The position numbers and the translations under genes were made by a program. This document shows, piece after piece, positions 36,554 to 44,262 of a DNA stretch of 64,000 nucleotides (the stretch's first letter is position 1; each line of letters opens with the position of its first letter). The stretch is from Paenibacillus humicola. Lineage in GTDB: Bacteria; Bacillota; Bacilli; Paenibacillales; Paenibacillaceae. The notes under the pieces are model-generated. The model searched no databases, was not told the origin of the DNA, and saw only the letters and a program-made list of their open reading frames with translations. The stretch lies in NCBI RefSeq assembly GCF_028826105.1, contig NZ_JAQGPL010000001.1, positions 4,552,501-4,616,500 on the forward strand. The letters are read 5' to 3'.

Positions 36554-36815
36554 ATTATCCATGTCAGTAAAGCGCGTGATCATCGCTTTCATGGGATCGA
36601 GAGTGGCATACTGTACCAATACGAATATCCAATTTCAATAAATGCCCAATTGTTACCACTAATACTCCCCATTTTTCGCCTGCCTATTCTCCGTCGCATA
36701 ATAATCATCGCAATAGCCGACAAAGCTATTCCGATCAACGATGCTGCAATTAAAGAACTTTATTTTCTCTCTCCATCACTACTTACTTACGTTCAATCTG
36801 AGAAAGTTCTAACCA

Positions 36816-36871
36816 TTGTAATGAAACTGTAATGTTCCCTTCATATTCCTTTCATAATCGCGTCCTATAAT
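36816..36871 (+). promoter_or_regulatory. Four-box PHO-like promoter
   Basis: Seven-base direct repeats TTGTAAT (36816), CTGTAAT (36827), CCTTCAT (36838) and CTTTCAT (36849) recur at exactly 11 bases, then after 10 bases comes TATAAT (36866-36871). This is the geometry of PhoB/PhoP-controlled promoters, where the boxes replace the -35. No ORF follows. Confidence 0.6.
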
Positions 36872-36877
36872 GTAACC

Positions 36878-36942
36878 ATGACCCCCCTTTATTATATATT
36901 CTCTCTTGCAGCCTGCGACTGATGCCGCAGGCTCCTTTTTTT
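36878..36942 (+). ncRNA. Candidate short transcript from the PHO-like promoter
   Basis: The predicted start is about 36878 and a strong terminator ends at about 36942, so the transcript would be about 65 nt with no ORF. It may be a small RNA, or the leader left after loss of a phosphate operon. Inference from promoter and terminator only. Confidence 0.35.
36910..36942 (+). terminator. Rho-independent terminator
   Basis: AGCCTGCG, 8-base loop, CGCAGGCT then CC and seven Ts. Confidence 0.8.
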
Positions 36943-36972
36943 GTTCCGGGAAATTGCCGCGGGCCGGCAACG

Positions 36973-36999
36973 AAAAAAGGCGCGGCTGCAGCCGCGCTT
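36973..36999 (-). terminator. Terminator of the KDPG aldolase operon
   Basis: A near-perfect GC palindrome (AAGCGCGGC TGCA GCCGCGCC) followed on the minus strand by six Ts, 29 bases past the eda stop. Confidence 0.8.
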
Positions 37000-37027
37000 G
37001 GGATGATCCTGCTTCGTTTCTATCCGG

Positions 37028-37660
37028 TCAAAAGCTTTTCACCGCTTCGGTAAACTTGCGTGCATGCTCGGTCATCAAGTCAAAGCGCCCCTCCCGCACC
37101 AAGTCCAGGTTGACAAGCTTGCTGCCCATGCCGACCGCGCTGGCGCCCGCTTTGAAATAATCGCCGATGTTATGCAGGTCAACGCCGCCCGTGGCCATCA
37201 TCGGAATATGGTTCAGCGGCGCACGAATTTCTGCCAAATACTTCCATCCGAGAGCTCCCATCGGGAAAATTTTGACCGCATCGGCGCCGGCTTTCCAGGC
37301 GCGGACGATTTCGGTCGGCGTCATGACGCCCGGCCAGACGGACACGCCGCGTTCGATGCCATAGGCGACAACCGCCTCGTCCAGGTTCGGCGAGATCAGA
37401 AATTGTGCGCCTGCGGCTACCGCATCCTTCGCCATTTCCAGATCAAGCACCGTTCCGGCGCCGATCGCCGCCCTGCCGCCGAATTTCTCCCGCCAGCGGG
37501 CGATCACCATCAGCGCGCCGTCCGTATTCATCGTCACTTCCATCATCGTAATGCCGCCGTTCAGCAGCGCCTCGCCTGCCGGGTCGGCATGCCTGTCCTC
37601 AATGCCGCGAAATATCGCGACGATTTTATCCTTCAGCAGCCGGTTCAGCATTTCGCTCAT
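37028..37660 (-). CDS. eda: Bifunctional KDPG/KHG aldolase, 210 aa
   Basis: Class I aldolase of the KDPG family: IVAIFRGI, EVTMNT with Glu41, GAGTVL, and Schiff-base Lys130 in DAVKIFP, ending with ATGGVDLHNIGDYFKAGA. It splits 2-keto-3-deoxy-6-phosphogluconate into pyruvate and glyceraldehyde-3-phosphate, in the Entner-Doudoroff or hexuronate pathway. ATG at 37660 with GGGGGAG upstream; the much longer open frame upstream is only the mutY shadow. It follows mutY by 25 bases, so the two share a transcript. A uronate-pathway kinase or dehydratase is not in the window. Confidence 0.92.
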   Translation of the reverse strand: MSEMLNRLLKDKIVAIFRGIEDRHADPAGEALLNGGITMMEVTMNTDGALMVIARWREKFGGRAAIGAGTVLDLEMAKDAVAAGAQFLISPNLDEAVVAYGIERGVSVWPGVMTPTEIVRAWKAGADAVKIFPMGALGWKYLAEIRAPLNHIPMMATGGVDLHNIGDYFKAGASAVGMGSKLVNLDLVREGRFDLMTEHARKFTEAVKSF

Positions 37661-37685
37661 GACCGTCTCCCCCATTTCCGTTCGA

Positions 37686-39173
37686 TTAATAGCGCCCGTC
37701 CCAATAATCGCGCAAAATACGCAGAAATACGTTTGGAAACGCAAGCTCGCGCATATGCTCCGGACCGATCCACCGGTAGCCGCGCGGCAGCCGCTGCGCG
37801 ACGGCGTTATCGGACGCGAGCGGGATACCTGCGTCCATCCGGTCCCGGGCAGCGGTCCCATCGGTGAGCGTCGGGCTAGGGCTATGACCCGGCCGGCTTG
37901 TGTCTGCCAGATCATGGCCGCGTAAAGCGCCTGAATCGCCCGCCTGATAGCCGACCGGGGCTTCGGCGGCCAGCATCGCGCCGACTGGAGCTCCCCCTGC
38001 CGGGTAGATGCCCGGGGCTGCCGGCGATTCCGGCGCATCCAGCGCAGCCGCCTGCTCGAGGACGAAGCCGAACTCGGCCTCGAACACCTGCACGCTCCAT
38101 ACGATATGGCTGAACGTATGCTCGGTTTCGCCCCACCAGCCGGTCGGCCGCACCAGCAGGCCGTCCTCGGCCGCAAGCTGCCGGCACAGCGCATCCATCT
38201 GCGCTGCGCGGATCCGCTGCGGCGGCTCGCCGGCCCGCTCCGCAGCCGCCGCGGCAAAAGCATCGCCGCCGTCCCAGCCTGCGGCGGCACCGGCCCCTGC
38301 CGAAGCGGCGCGCCGCCCGCGACGCTTCGGCGCAGCTTCGCCGCCCGCGCCCTGCGGGTCCGCGACATGCGGCAGCTCCCACATGCGCGCGAGCAGGCCG
38401 CTGTCCGCACGCTGCCGCACCAGCACGCAGCCGGCATAGGCGCCGCTGCCGGCGACGAGCGCCGCCAGCCGCGTTTCCGGCCGCGGCGGCTTCGCCTTCG
38501 TCTTCACCGGCAGCTCATGCTCCCTGCCGGCGGCGCGCCCTTCGCAGTGCGCCACGACCGGGCACGTCAGGCAGCCCGGCGACTTCGGCGTGCAAACCAG
38601 GGCGCCGAGCTCCATCAGCGCCTGGTTGAAATCGCAGGCGGCTCCTTCCGGGATGAGCGAAGCCGCGAGGCGTTCCAGTCCGGCCCGGGTGGACGGCTTC
38701 GCGATGTCGTCCTCCAGGCAGAAATAGCGCGACAGCACGCGCATCACGTTGCCGTCCACCGCGGGCTCCGGCTCGTTGAAGGCAATGCTGAGGACCGCTC
38801 CGGCCGTATAAGGGCCGATGCCGCGCAGCGCCGAAACCGCCTGCTTGTCGCCCGGAATGATGCCGCCGTGGCGCTCGACCACCTCGCGCGCGCCTGCCTG
38901 CAAATTGCGGGCCCGCGAATAATAGCCAAGCCCTTCCCAGCACTTGAGCACCTCGTCCTCTGGCGCCGCAGCCAGCGCGGCGACGGTCGGGAACTTGTTC
39001 ATAAACCGCTCGTAATAGGGAATGACCGTGTCGACCCGCGTCTGCTGGAGCATTACCTCCGACACCCAGATCCGGTACGGGTCGCGGTTTTGCCGCCAGG
39101 GCAAATCCCTTTTATTTTCCAAGTACCAGCCTAACAGCTCGCGGCTGAAATAGCCGGCCGCTTCCGTCGTCAC
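37686..39173 (-). CDS. mutY: A/G-specific adenine glycosylase MutY with long low-complexity insertions, 495 aa
   Basis: HhH-GPD glycosylase: catalytic Glu39 (SEVMLQQTRVDTVIPYY), LRGIGPYTAGAVLSIAFN, catalytic Asp140 (AVDGNVMRVL) and the 4Fe-4S ligands Cys194, 201, 204 and 210 (C-X6-C-X2-C-X5-C). It removes adenine paired with 8-oxoG. The C-terminal NUDIX-like domain starts with ETRLAALVAGSGAYAGCVLV and finishes RGYRWIGPEHMRELAFPNVF. Two Ala/Gly/Pro-rich insertions (about 275-310 and 395-465) lengthen it well past the usual 350-390. GTG at 39173 overlaps the stop of the upstream AraC gene as GTGA. Confidence 0.93.
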   Translation of the reverse strand: MTTEAAGYFSRELLGWYLENKRDLPWRQNRDPYRIWVSEVMLQQTRVDTVIPYYERFMNKFPTVAALAAAPEDEVLKCWEGLGYYSRARNLQAGAREVVERHGGIIPGDKQAVSALRGIGPYTAGAVLSIAFNEPEPAVDGNVMRVLSRYFCLEDDIAKPSTRAGLERLAASLIPEGAACDFNQALMELGALVCTPKSPGCLTCPVVAHCEGRAAGREHELPVKTKAKPPRPETRLAALVAGSGAYAGCVLVRQRADSGLLARMWELPHVADPQGAGGEAAPKRRGRRAASAGAGAAAGWDGGDAFAAAAAERAGEPPQRIRAAQMDALCRQLAAEDGLLVRPTGWWGETEHTFSHIVWSVQVFEAEFGFVLEQAAALDAPESPAAPGIYPAGGAPVGAMLAAEAPVGYQAGDSGALRGHDLADTSRPGHSPSPTLTDGTAARDRMDAGIPLASDNAVAQRLPRGYRWIGPEHMRELAFPNVFLRILRDYWDGRY

Positions 39174-40042
39174 AGCTCCTCGTCACATCCTTCGCCAGCG
39201 ACGGAGCTTTCTCCGTGCGCATGCTGATAAATTTGTCTGTAGCGGCTCGGCGTCAGGCCCGTATGCTGCTTGAACATTCGCGACAGGTAGTGGCTCTGCA
39301 GCCCGACCTCTCTGGCAACGTCCGACATGCTGGCGCCGGTCTCCTCCAGCAGCCGCTTGGCGCGCTCGAGCCTCCGGCCGTTCACGTATTGAATCGGCGA
39401 GCTGCCGACAACATGCTTGAAAAACCCGATAAAGTAGTTCGGGTGCAAATAAGCCAGCCGCGCCAGCTTGTCCACGCCGATGTTCTCCTGGAGATGATCC
39501 TCGATATATTCGAGCACGGGATTGAGCGTCTCCAGCGCCTCGATCGCATGCAGCTTCTCGTCGCTCAAGTCGCAGCATTCGAGATAGCAGGCCACGATGT
39601 CCAGCAGCGCGGCCCGCTGCCGCAGCTCTTTCGTAAACCGCTCCGAACGGTACGCGCGAAGCAGTTTATCGAACAGGCCCTCCGCATCGCTGGCGGCACT
39701 CGGCGTCACGCCGGCCGGCAGCTGCAGCAGGTCGAACATCCGCATATCGCCGACCGGCGCCCGAAAATGGCACCAATACAGCTCGCAGTCCGGTTCGCCG
39801 CCGTTTCCGTACGAGACGGAGGCGCCCCTCGGAAGCAAATACAGCTGACCCGGTGCTACCTCGTGCGTCTGCCCGTTGACCGTAAGTAGGCCTGTTCCTC
39901 TCTTAAACAGCCAGAACCGGTTATAATCGGCAACCGAATCCGCCTGCCAATGCGGCCCCGGAGCGGATAACGCCGCCATAAACACATCCGCCTGGAAATG
40001 CCGGAATTGATTGTGAAGAATCATTCTGCCGGTAAGTTTCAT
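39170..40042 (-). CDS. AraC-family transcriptional regulator, 290 aa
   Basis: Cupin region (FWLFKRGTGLLTVNGQTHEV; LYLLPRGASVSYGNGG) and C-terminal HTHs (IGVDKLARLAYLHPNYFIGF; ASMSDVAREVGLQSHYLSRM). ATG at 40042 has GGGAG 6 bases upstream; ATG at 40060 in the same frame is without one. Its stop overlaps the mutY start, so regulator, mutY and eda are translated from one message; the regulator's sugar target may be in the eda pathway (inference). Confidence 0.9.
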   Translation of the reverse strand: MKLTGRMILHNQFRHFQADVFMAALSAPGPHWQADSVADYNRFWLFKRGTGLLTVNGQTHEVAPGQLYLLPRGASVSYGNGGEPDCELYWCHFRAPVGDMRMFDLLQLPAGVTPSAASDAEGLFDKLLRAYRSERFTKELRQRAALLDIVACYLECCDLSDEKLHAIEALETLNPVLEYIEDHLQENIGVDKLARLAYLHPNYFIGFFKHVVGSSPIQYVNGRRLERAKRLLEETGASMSDVAREVGLQSHYLSRMFKQHTGLTPSRYRQIYQHAHGESSVAGEGCDEEL

Positions 40043-40212
40043 CGCTTGCTCCCACGTCATGTATGCCCTAAGATGTTATACCTATCATTATACGTGCGAT
40101 CGGGCAAAAAAGGTATCGCAACCCGCGCGAGTTGCTCCGCCCCTAAAATGCGAATATACTTGAAACGTGAGCGTTTGGCGTTATTTACCACTGCAGGGAG
40201 TTGAAACGATTC

Positions 40213-40572
40213 GTGAACAATCGGACAAGACGGATGAATAAATCGGCTAAATCGGCGATCGGGTTAGCCGCGGCGGGCTTCATCGTGCTGACGGCGGTCG
40301 CAGGCTGCTCCGGGTCCTCGTCCAAAAGCCTGGAAGGGCCGGCCGACACGGTCGCCATTTTCGAAAAAAACAACTGCATTTCCTGTCACGGCACCGCTCT
40401 TCAGGGCCGCATGGGGGAGGCGACGAATCTGCAAAAGGTCGGCGCGCGGATGACGAAAGAGCAGATTGCGGCGCAAATCCGCGACGGCGGCGGCGGCATG
40501 CCCGCATTCGGCAGCCGGCTCAGCGCGGACGAAATCGACAAGCTGGCAACCTGGCTGGCGGCAAAGAAATAG
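40213..40572 (+). CDS. Cytochrome c, membrane lipoprotein (c551-like), 119 aa
   Basis: Short hydrophobic signal with lipobox AVAGC, then a single class I cytochrome c domain: heme motif CISCH near the start and axial Met in GGMPAFG, ending LSADEIDKLATWLAAKK. Such lipid-anchored small c cytochromes (CccA/CccB type) shuttle electrons to oxidases on the outer face of the membrane. GTG at 40213 is preceded by GGGAG at 12 bases; TTG 40201 and ATG 40234 are alternatives. It is the only plus-strand gene between 37.0 and 46.1 kb. Confidence 0.9.
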   Translation: MNNRTRRMNKSAKSAIGLAAAGFIVLTAVAGCSGSSSKSLEGPADTVAIFEKNNCISCHGTALQGRMGEATNLQKVGARMTKEQIAAQIRDGGGGMPAFGSRLSADEIDKLATWLAAKK

Positions 40573-40619
40573 CTCACCAGGGAAACGCTTACATACGTAG
40601 CCGGAAGACGCTTCAATTA

Positions 40620-40859
40620 TCAAACACGGCCCGGGTCTGCTCCCGCGCGGAGCCGGCCGGACGCCGGCTCCGCGAGCAGCGGTCCGGCATACCTCCACTT
40701 CGAGCGGCCCATCACCGGGTCGCACGGAAACCGGTCCCCTCTCACCAGAGGCAGACGGCTTCCCCAGATATCGTCGTACAGCCCGTCAGCCGGCACCGGC
40801 TGCCCGGCCGAAAACCGTTTTCCCCCCTTGAAACCGTCACGATCCGCAGAACCAAGCAT
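40620..40859 (-). CDS. Small YjzC-like conserved protein, 79 aa
   Basis: Frame MLGSADRDGFKGGKRFSAGQ PVPADGLYDDIWG followed by LVRGDRFPCDPVMG and W-Y. The pattern F--GQ-VP--G-Y----G-----GD-FP----W is like Bacillus YjzC, whose function is unknown. ATG at 40859 has GGAAGGGG 11 bases before it. Downstream of the FusB-like gene in the same direction. Moderate confidence because the last 15 residues look unconstrained. Confidence 0.5.
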   Translation of the reverse strand: MLGSADRDGFKGGKRFSAGQPVPADGLYDDIWGSRLPLVRGDRFPCDPVMGRSKWRYAGPLLAEPASGRLRAGADPGRV

Positions 40860-40959
40860 CGCCGCCAAGCCCCCTTCCGTTTCAGCATTTTTGCCTTTAG
40901 TCACGTTGCATTCCAGTTTAGGCAAAAGGTGAAAACGGTATCCGGCCGCGGCCGGAAGC

Positions 40960-41616
40960 TCAAGCGTGCGCCAGCACGGCGCCGATAAACCGCTCCAGGC
41001 TGCCGACGTCCGTAATGCGCAGATTGCAAGCTTCTTCGCTGGCGCAAATATAGTGACCGACCGATTTGTAATAATCCGGTGAAATCGACGATTTCGCCCG
41101 GGTTACCGCCGAGACGAACGTCACCTCGCCGAAGCCGCCGCAAAACGTGCATATGTTCTTTTTCGGGGCCGGGGTGCTTCTTCCTTCGATGCCGACCGCT
41201 TCGCCGTGCAGCTCGTAGATGAGATACCACTTGTTCGTCGCGATATCCAGCCAGCTCCGGTACGTCAATGCGCCGTGCTGCGACGCGGCCGCATCCGGCA
41301 CCGGCAGCCTCCGCGCCTTCGGAAACAGCCGCTGCAGCTGCTTCTCGGTGACCGGAGGTAAACGTACGATATACGGCTTCAAGCCGTCGAAAAAGGATGA
41401 AAATTCATCCTCGGTTTTCAGGGCCGCAAACGGCTCGATCAGCCTGCGCCGCTCCTCCGGCTCGCGTTCGAACAGCCGCGCCACCTTAAGCGACGCTTCC
41501 ACGGCAACCGCATTGCCGATCACCGGATCGGTGACGGTCCGCCACGTATTCTGGATGAACGATGCCTGCTGTTTCATGACATTCCATTGATGATTGCGAA
41601 TAAAAGGCTGGGTCAT
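40960..41616 (-). CDS. FusB/FBP-type elongation factor G-binding protein, 218 aa
   Basis: N-terminal helical part (MTQPFIRNHQWNVMKQQ...) and a C-terminal treble-clef zinc finger with Cys156, Cys159 (ICTFCGGFGEVTF) and Cys191, Cys197 (GHYICASEEACNLRI), as in FusB/FusC/FBP proteins. These bind EF-G and help it leave the ribosome, giving fusidic acid tolerance in staphylococci (family knowledge); chromosomal forms like this are probably housekeeping. GAGGAGG lies 4 bases before the ATG. 37 bases downstream of acpS. Confidence 0.85.
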   Translation of the reverse strand: MTQPFIRNHQWNVMKQQASFIQNTWRTVTDPVIGNAVAVEASLKVARLFEREPEERRRLIEPFAALKTEDEFSSFFDGLKPYIVRLPPVTEKQLQRLFPKARRLPVPDAAASQHGALTYRSWLDIATNKWYLIYELHGEAVGIEGRSTPAPKKNICTFCGGFGEVTFVSAVTRAKSSISPDYYKSVGHYICASEEACNLRITDVGSLERFIGAVLAHA

Positions 41617-41653
41617 GCTTCCTCCTCTCGACGGGCGTGCCCGCCCGAATGGG

Positions 41654-42046
41654 TTATACGCGTTCGATGACGGCGAAAGCCGACGCAAGCGACGCTTCAT
41701 GCGTAATCGACAGATGGATGGCCGTATGCGCCTCAGATAGTCCGAGCCGCGCCCATGCCTGCGCGGACAAACGGCACTGCGGCTTGCCGAGCGGGTCCCG
41801 GCCGATGTCAATATCGGCAAAGCCCAGTCGGCCGCCGATGCCGCAGCCCAGCGCCTTCGAGACGGCTTCCTTCGCCGCGAACCGCCCGCCGACGAATTCG
41901 GCGAGGCGCGCCCCGCTGCAAGCCGCAGCCAGCTCCCGTTCCGCCCCGGTCAGAATGCGCTGCATGAAGCGCTCGCCGATGCCGCTCTCCAGCATCCTGC
42001 CGATCCGCGCAAGCGACGCGATGTCGTGTCCGATACCGGTAATCAT
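41654..42046 (-). CDS. acpS: Holo-[acyl-carrier-protein] synthase, 130 aa
   Basis: MITGIGHDIASLARIG with Asp8 for Mg2+ and FVGGRFAAKEAVSKALG with Glu60 are AcpS signatures. It transfers the 4'-phosphopantetheine arm from CoA to apo-ACP. Length is normal. It precedes the FusB-like gene in the same direction. ATG chosen as the only one fitting the conserved N-terminus. Confidence 0.95.
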   Translation of the reverse strand: MITGIGHDIASLARIGRMLESGIGERFMQRILTGAERELAAACSGARLAEFVGGRFAAKEAVSKALGCGIGGRLGFADIDIGRDPLGKPQCRLSAQAWARLGLSEAHTAIHLSITHEASLASAFAVIERV

Positions 42047-42065
42047 ACGTCACACCATCCCCGCA

Positions 42066-42113
42066 AAATCGCCCTCGCTGGCGCGCATTCTTCACGCGCG
42101 GACGAGGGCGATC
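42066..42113 (-). terminator. Terminator after nadE
   Basis: ATCGCCCTCG and CGAGGGCGAT stem with an inner CGCGCG/CGCGC extension, followed on the minus strand by TTTT. Confidence 0.7.
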
Positions 42114-42129
42114 ACTTTTCTTTGCCGAA

Positions 42130-42939
42130 TCAAATGCCGGGAATCGGGTCCCGTTTATGATACGTTTTCAAATACTGCTTTTCCAGCTTCTCGCGCGCTT
42201 CGTCGTCGATCGCCTTACCCTCGAGATAATCGCTGTTGGCGTCATAGGTGATGCCGAGCTCGCCTTCATCGGTTTGCCCTTCCCAAAGACCGGCGGTCGG
42301 CGCCTTATCCAGCACGCTCTTCGGCACGCCGAGATGGGAGGCGAGCAGGCGGACCTGACGTTTGTTCAGCGTGCTGAGCGGCGTAATGTCGACTGCGCCG
42401 TCGCCCCACTTCGTGAAAAAGCCGGTGATCGCTTCCGACGCGTGGTCCGTGCCGACGACCAGCAGGTTCAGGTCGAACGCCAGCGCATACTGCATGACCA
42501 TCCGGGTACGGGCCTTGACGTTGCCTTTCCCGCCGCGGCTCAAGTGCCTCGGCATCCCGATCGACTTGAAGCCGTGCTCGACCTCGAGGGCGATTTCGTT
42601 CACCGCTTCCTCGATATTCGTTTCCACCCGGTACTTCAGGTTGAAAGCTTCCGCGACCGCATAGCTGTCGGCAATATCCGCCTGTTCGCCGTACGGCTGG
42701 AAAACGCCCAGCGTCATATATTCCCGGCCCGTTTCGGCCGACAGCTCATCGGTCGCCTTCTTGCAAAGGCCCGTCGTGACGGCGCTGTCGATACCGCCGC
42801 TAATGGCGATCAGAAGGCCGGTCGTGCCGGATTTGCGAACATGCTCCTTCAAAAAATCGACGCGTTTGCGTACTTCGGCTTCCGGGTCGATCTCCGGTTT
42901 CACGCCGAGTCGCTCAATAACTTCCTGCTGCAGGCTCAT
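42130..42939 (-). CDS. nadE: Ammonia-dependent NAD+ synthetase, 269 aa
   Basis: P-loop SGGIDS at 47-52, SRGGKGNVKARTRMVMQYAL, VVGTDHASEAITGFFTKWGD and the C-terminal LEKQYLKTYHKR are all NadE hallmarks. It turns deamido-NAD into NAD with ATP and ammonia; no glutaminase domain is present. Follows the bacilliredoxin gene by 13 bases and probably shares its transcript; terminator at 42066. Confidence 0.95.
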   Translation of the reverse strand: MSLQQEVIERLGVKPEIDPEAEVRKRVDFLKEHVRKSGTTGLLIAISGGIDSAVTTGLCKKATDELSAETGREYMTLGVFQPYGEQADIADSYAVAEAFNLKYRVETNIEEAVNEIALEVEHGFKSIGMPRHLSRGGKGNVKARTRMVMQYALAFDLNLLVVGTDHASEAITGFFTKWGDGAVDITPLSTLNKRQVRLLASHLGVPKSVLDKAPTAGLWEGQTDEGELGITYDANSDYLEGKAIDDEAREKLEKQYLKTYHKRDPIPGI

Positions 42940-42952
42940 TCTCGTTCACCTC

Positions 42953-43387
42953 TTAACGGCAAAACCAGTCGAAGGCGGCGGTCAGGTCTGCGGAAATTTC
43001 AACGGCCGAACGGTTCTCGATTTGATGACGCTCGATAAAATAGACCAGTTCCCCGTCCTTCATCAGTGCAATCGACGGCGACGACGGCGGATACGGCGCA
43101 AAATATTCCCGCGCTTTCGCGGTCGCTTCCTTATCTTGACCGGCGAAAACGGTAAACAGGTGATCCGGCGTAATATCGTGCTGCAGCGCCTGCGCCACGC
43201 CCGGACGGCATTGGCCCGCCGCACAGCCGCAGACGGAGTTGACGACGACAAGCGCGGTGCCTTTCGCGTCCGGCAGCTTCGCTTCCACTTCTTCCGGCGT
43301 GCGCAGCTCTTCGATTCCAAGCCGGGTCAGCTCATCGCGCATCGGCTGGATCATATCCAGCATATATCGTTCGAATGACATCGACAT
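42953..43387 (-). CDS. BrxA/BrxB-family bacilliredoxin, 144 aa
   Basis: The NSVCGCAAGQCRPG motif places the CGC active site at Cys53-Gly-Cys55. Bacilliredoxins remove bacillithiol from S-bacillithiolated proteins in Firmicutes (family knowledge). The start ATG at 43387 (MSMSFERYMLDMIQPMRDEL) has GGAG 8 bases upstream; the longer open frame is not supported. First gene of the brx-nadE unit, linking thiol redox and NAD supply. Confidence 0.92.
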   Translation of the reverse strand: MSMSFERYMLDMIQPMRDELTRLGIEELRTPEEVEAKLPDAKGTALVVVNSVCGCAAGQCRPGVAQALQHDITPDHLFTVFAGQDKEATAKAREYFAPYPPSSPSIALMKDGELVYFIERHQIENRSAVEISADLTAAFDWFCR

Positions 43388-43446
43388 CGTGATCACTCCT
43401 ACGTTTTTTCTTCCCATTATACCGCCGCTATTATATGAAAGCAAAG

Positions 43447-43482
43447 AAAAAAGCAGTCCGGAGCGCTTGCCGCCCGGGCTGC
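43447..43482 (-). terminator. Terminator after the DUF3905-like gene
   Basis: AGCAG-CCCGGG paired with CTCCGG-ACTGCT and then six Ts on the minus strand, 14 bases after the stop. Confidence 0.75.
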
Positions 43483-43495
43483 TGCAGGCTGTCGT

Positions 43496-43900
43496 CTATT
43501 TGTCGTCCTCGGACGGATCCGCTTCCTCGGCGGCATAGGACGTATTTTTGTCCGGGTGCATGAAGACGCCCGCCTGGGGAGCGATGCCCTTCTCGAAATA
43601 ATTGCGGTTCTCGTCCGTCAAAAATCCGACGTCCTTGAACGGATGCACCCATTCGTCGCCGGCCATCGTCTCCGGATCGGTCTCGGTCGTCCAGTTGTTC
43701 AGCGGCGAATTCGGCGAGTCGTACATATGGTCTCCGATCACGACGTCCTTGCTGTTGACGAAAGGCGCCCGCGGGCCGCGCCCCTCCCGGAATTCGGGAA
43801 GGAATTCGATTTCATACGGATCGAGCTCCGGATTGTCTTTGCCTTCCGCGGGAACGGTCGACTCGGCGTCCTGCGGCTGCTTGTCGTGGTTGTCGTTCAT
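43496..43900 (-). CDS. DUF3905-like protein, 134 aa
   Basis: Acidic soluble protein with the segments FLPEFREGRGPRAPFVNSKD, VVIGDHMYDSPNSPLNNW, ETMAGDEWVHPFKDVGF and FMHPDKNTSY, which I associate with the DUF3905 family of spore-forming Bacilli. No function is known. Separated from the miniprotein at 43979 by 78 bases in the same direction. Confidence 0.65.
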   Translation of the reverse strand: MNDNHDKQPQDAESTVPAEGKDNPELDPYEIEFLPEFREGRGPRAPFVNSKDVVIGDHMYDSPNSPLNNWTTETDPETMAGDEWVHPFKDVGFLTDENRNYFEKGIAPQAGVFMHPDKNTSYAAEEADPSEDDK

Positions 43901-43978
43901 GCGGTCGTCCTCCTCAGCGTTCGCTTTGTCGCGTTCTTTCGCGTCACGAGCGTGATCTCCTGTCCGGTTGGATGCGCG

Positions 43979-44128
43979 CTATTCGGCCGGCCGGTTCGGC
44001 CCGTCCGTTTTTTTGTCGTAGGCCGGCGTTTCCGGTTTGGCGGCGCTGTGCCGCCGGCGCTCCGCCTCGGGGTCCGCCTTCGCCGGCAGCCGGCCGGCCG
44101 GCTGCCCGAGCCCTTGGTTCTTTTCCAC
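43979..44128 (-). CDS. Small basic protein, 49 aa
   Basis: GTG at 44128 with a perfect GGAGG exactly 8 bases upstream opens MEKNQGLGQPAGRLPAK ... KPETPAYDKKTDGPNRPAE. Charged and Pro-rich, no TM. The strong ribosome site and position ahead of the DUF3905-like gene make it a likely real gene, perhaps spore-related (inference). Family not recognised. Confidence 0.55.
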   Translation of the reverse strand: MEKNQGLGQPAGRLPAKADPEAERRRHSAAKPETPAYDKKTDGPNRPAE

Positions 44129-44262
44129 AGCAGGCACCTCCTTCCAACGCTAGTATGCGCCCGGGCGAATTCCGCTATCCGCCGCCTGCCTTCGCATACG
44201 AGCCGGAGACCGGCCAGCCGCCGTCTTTGCGCACCGGGAGCTGCGCAGGACCGCCGCGCCGC

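Larger units (their letters stand above)
30919..36625. repeat. Segmental duplication, fuller copy (partner 17706-20942)
   Basis: Same gene order and orientation as the partner, including the post-AraC tract up to the GTACCAATACGA text. Contains the permeases and Gfo/Idh remnant that the partner lacks. Confidence 0.85.

Noticed and set aside
36650..36832. 60-codon plus frame rich in Ile/Leu
   Set aside because: TTG start without a ribosome site, and it runs into the PHO-box repeats.
37661..38437. Long N-terminal extension (259 codons) on the KDPG aldolase frame
   Set aside because: It is an Arg/Ala-rich shadow of mutY on the same strand; the aldolase fold begins at ATG 37660 with its own ribosome site.
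40580..40593. cre-like GGGAAACGCTTACA after the cytochrome c gene
   Set aside because: Two mismatches at conserved positions and it lies downstream of the gene, not in a promoter.
43944..44147. 67-codon frame overlapping the 49-residue basic protein
   Set aside because: The frame with GGAGG at exact spacing is the other one; this is its shadow.
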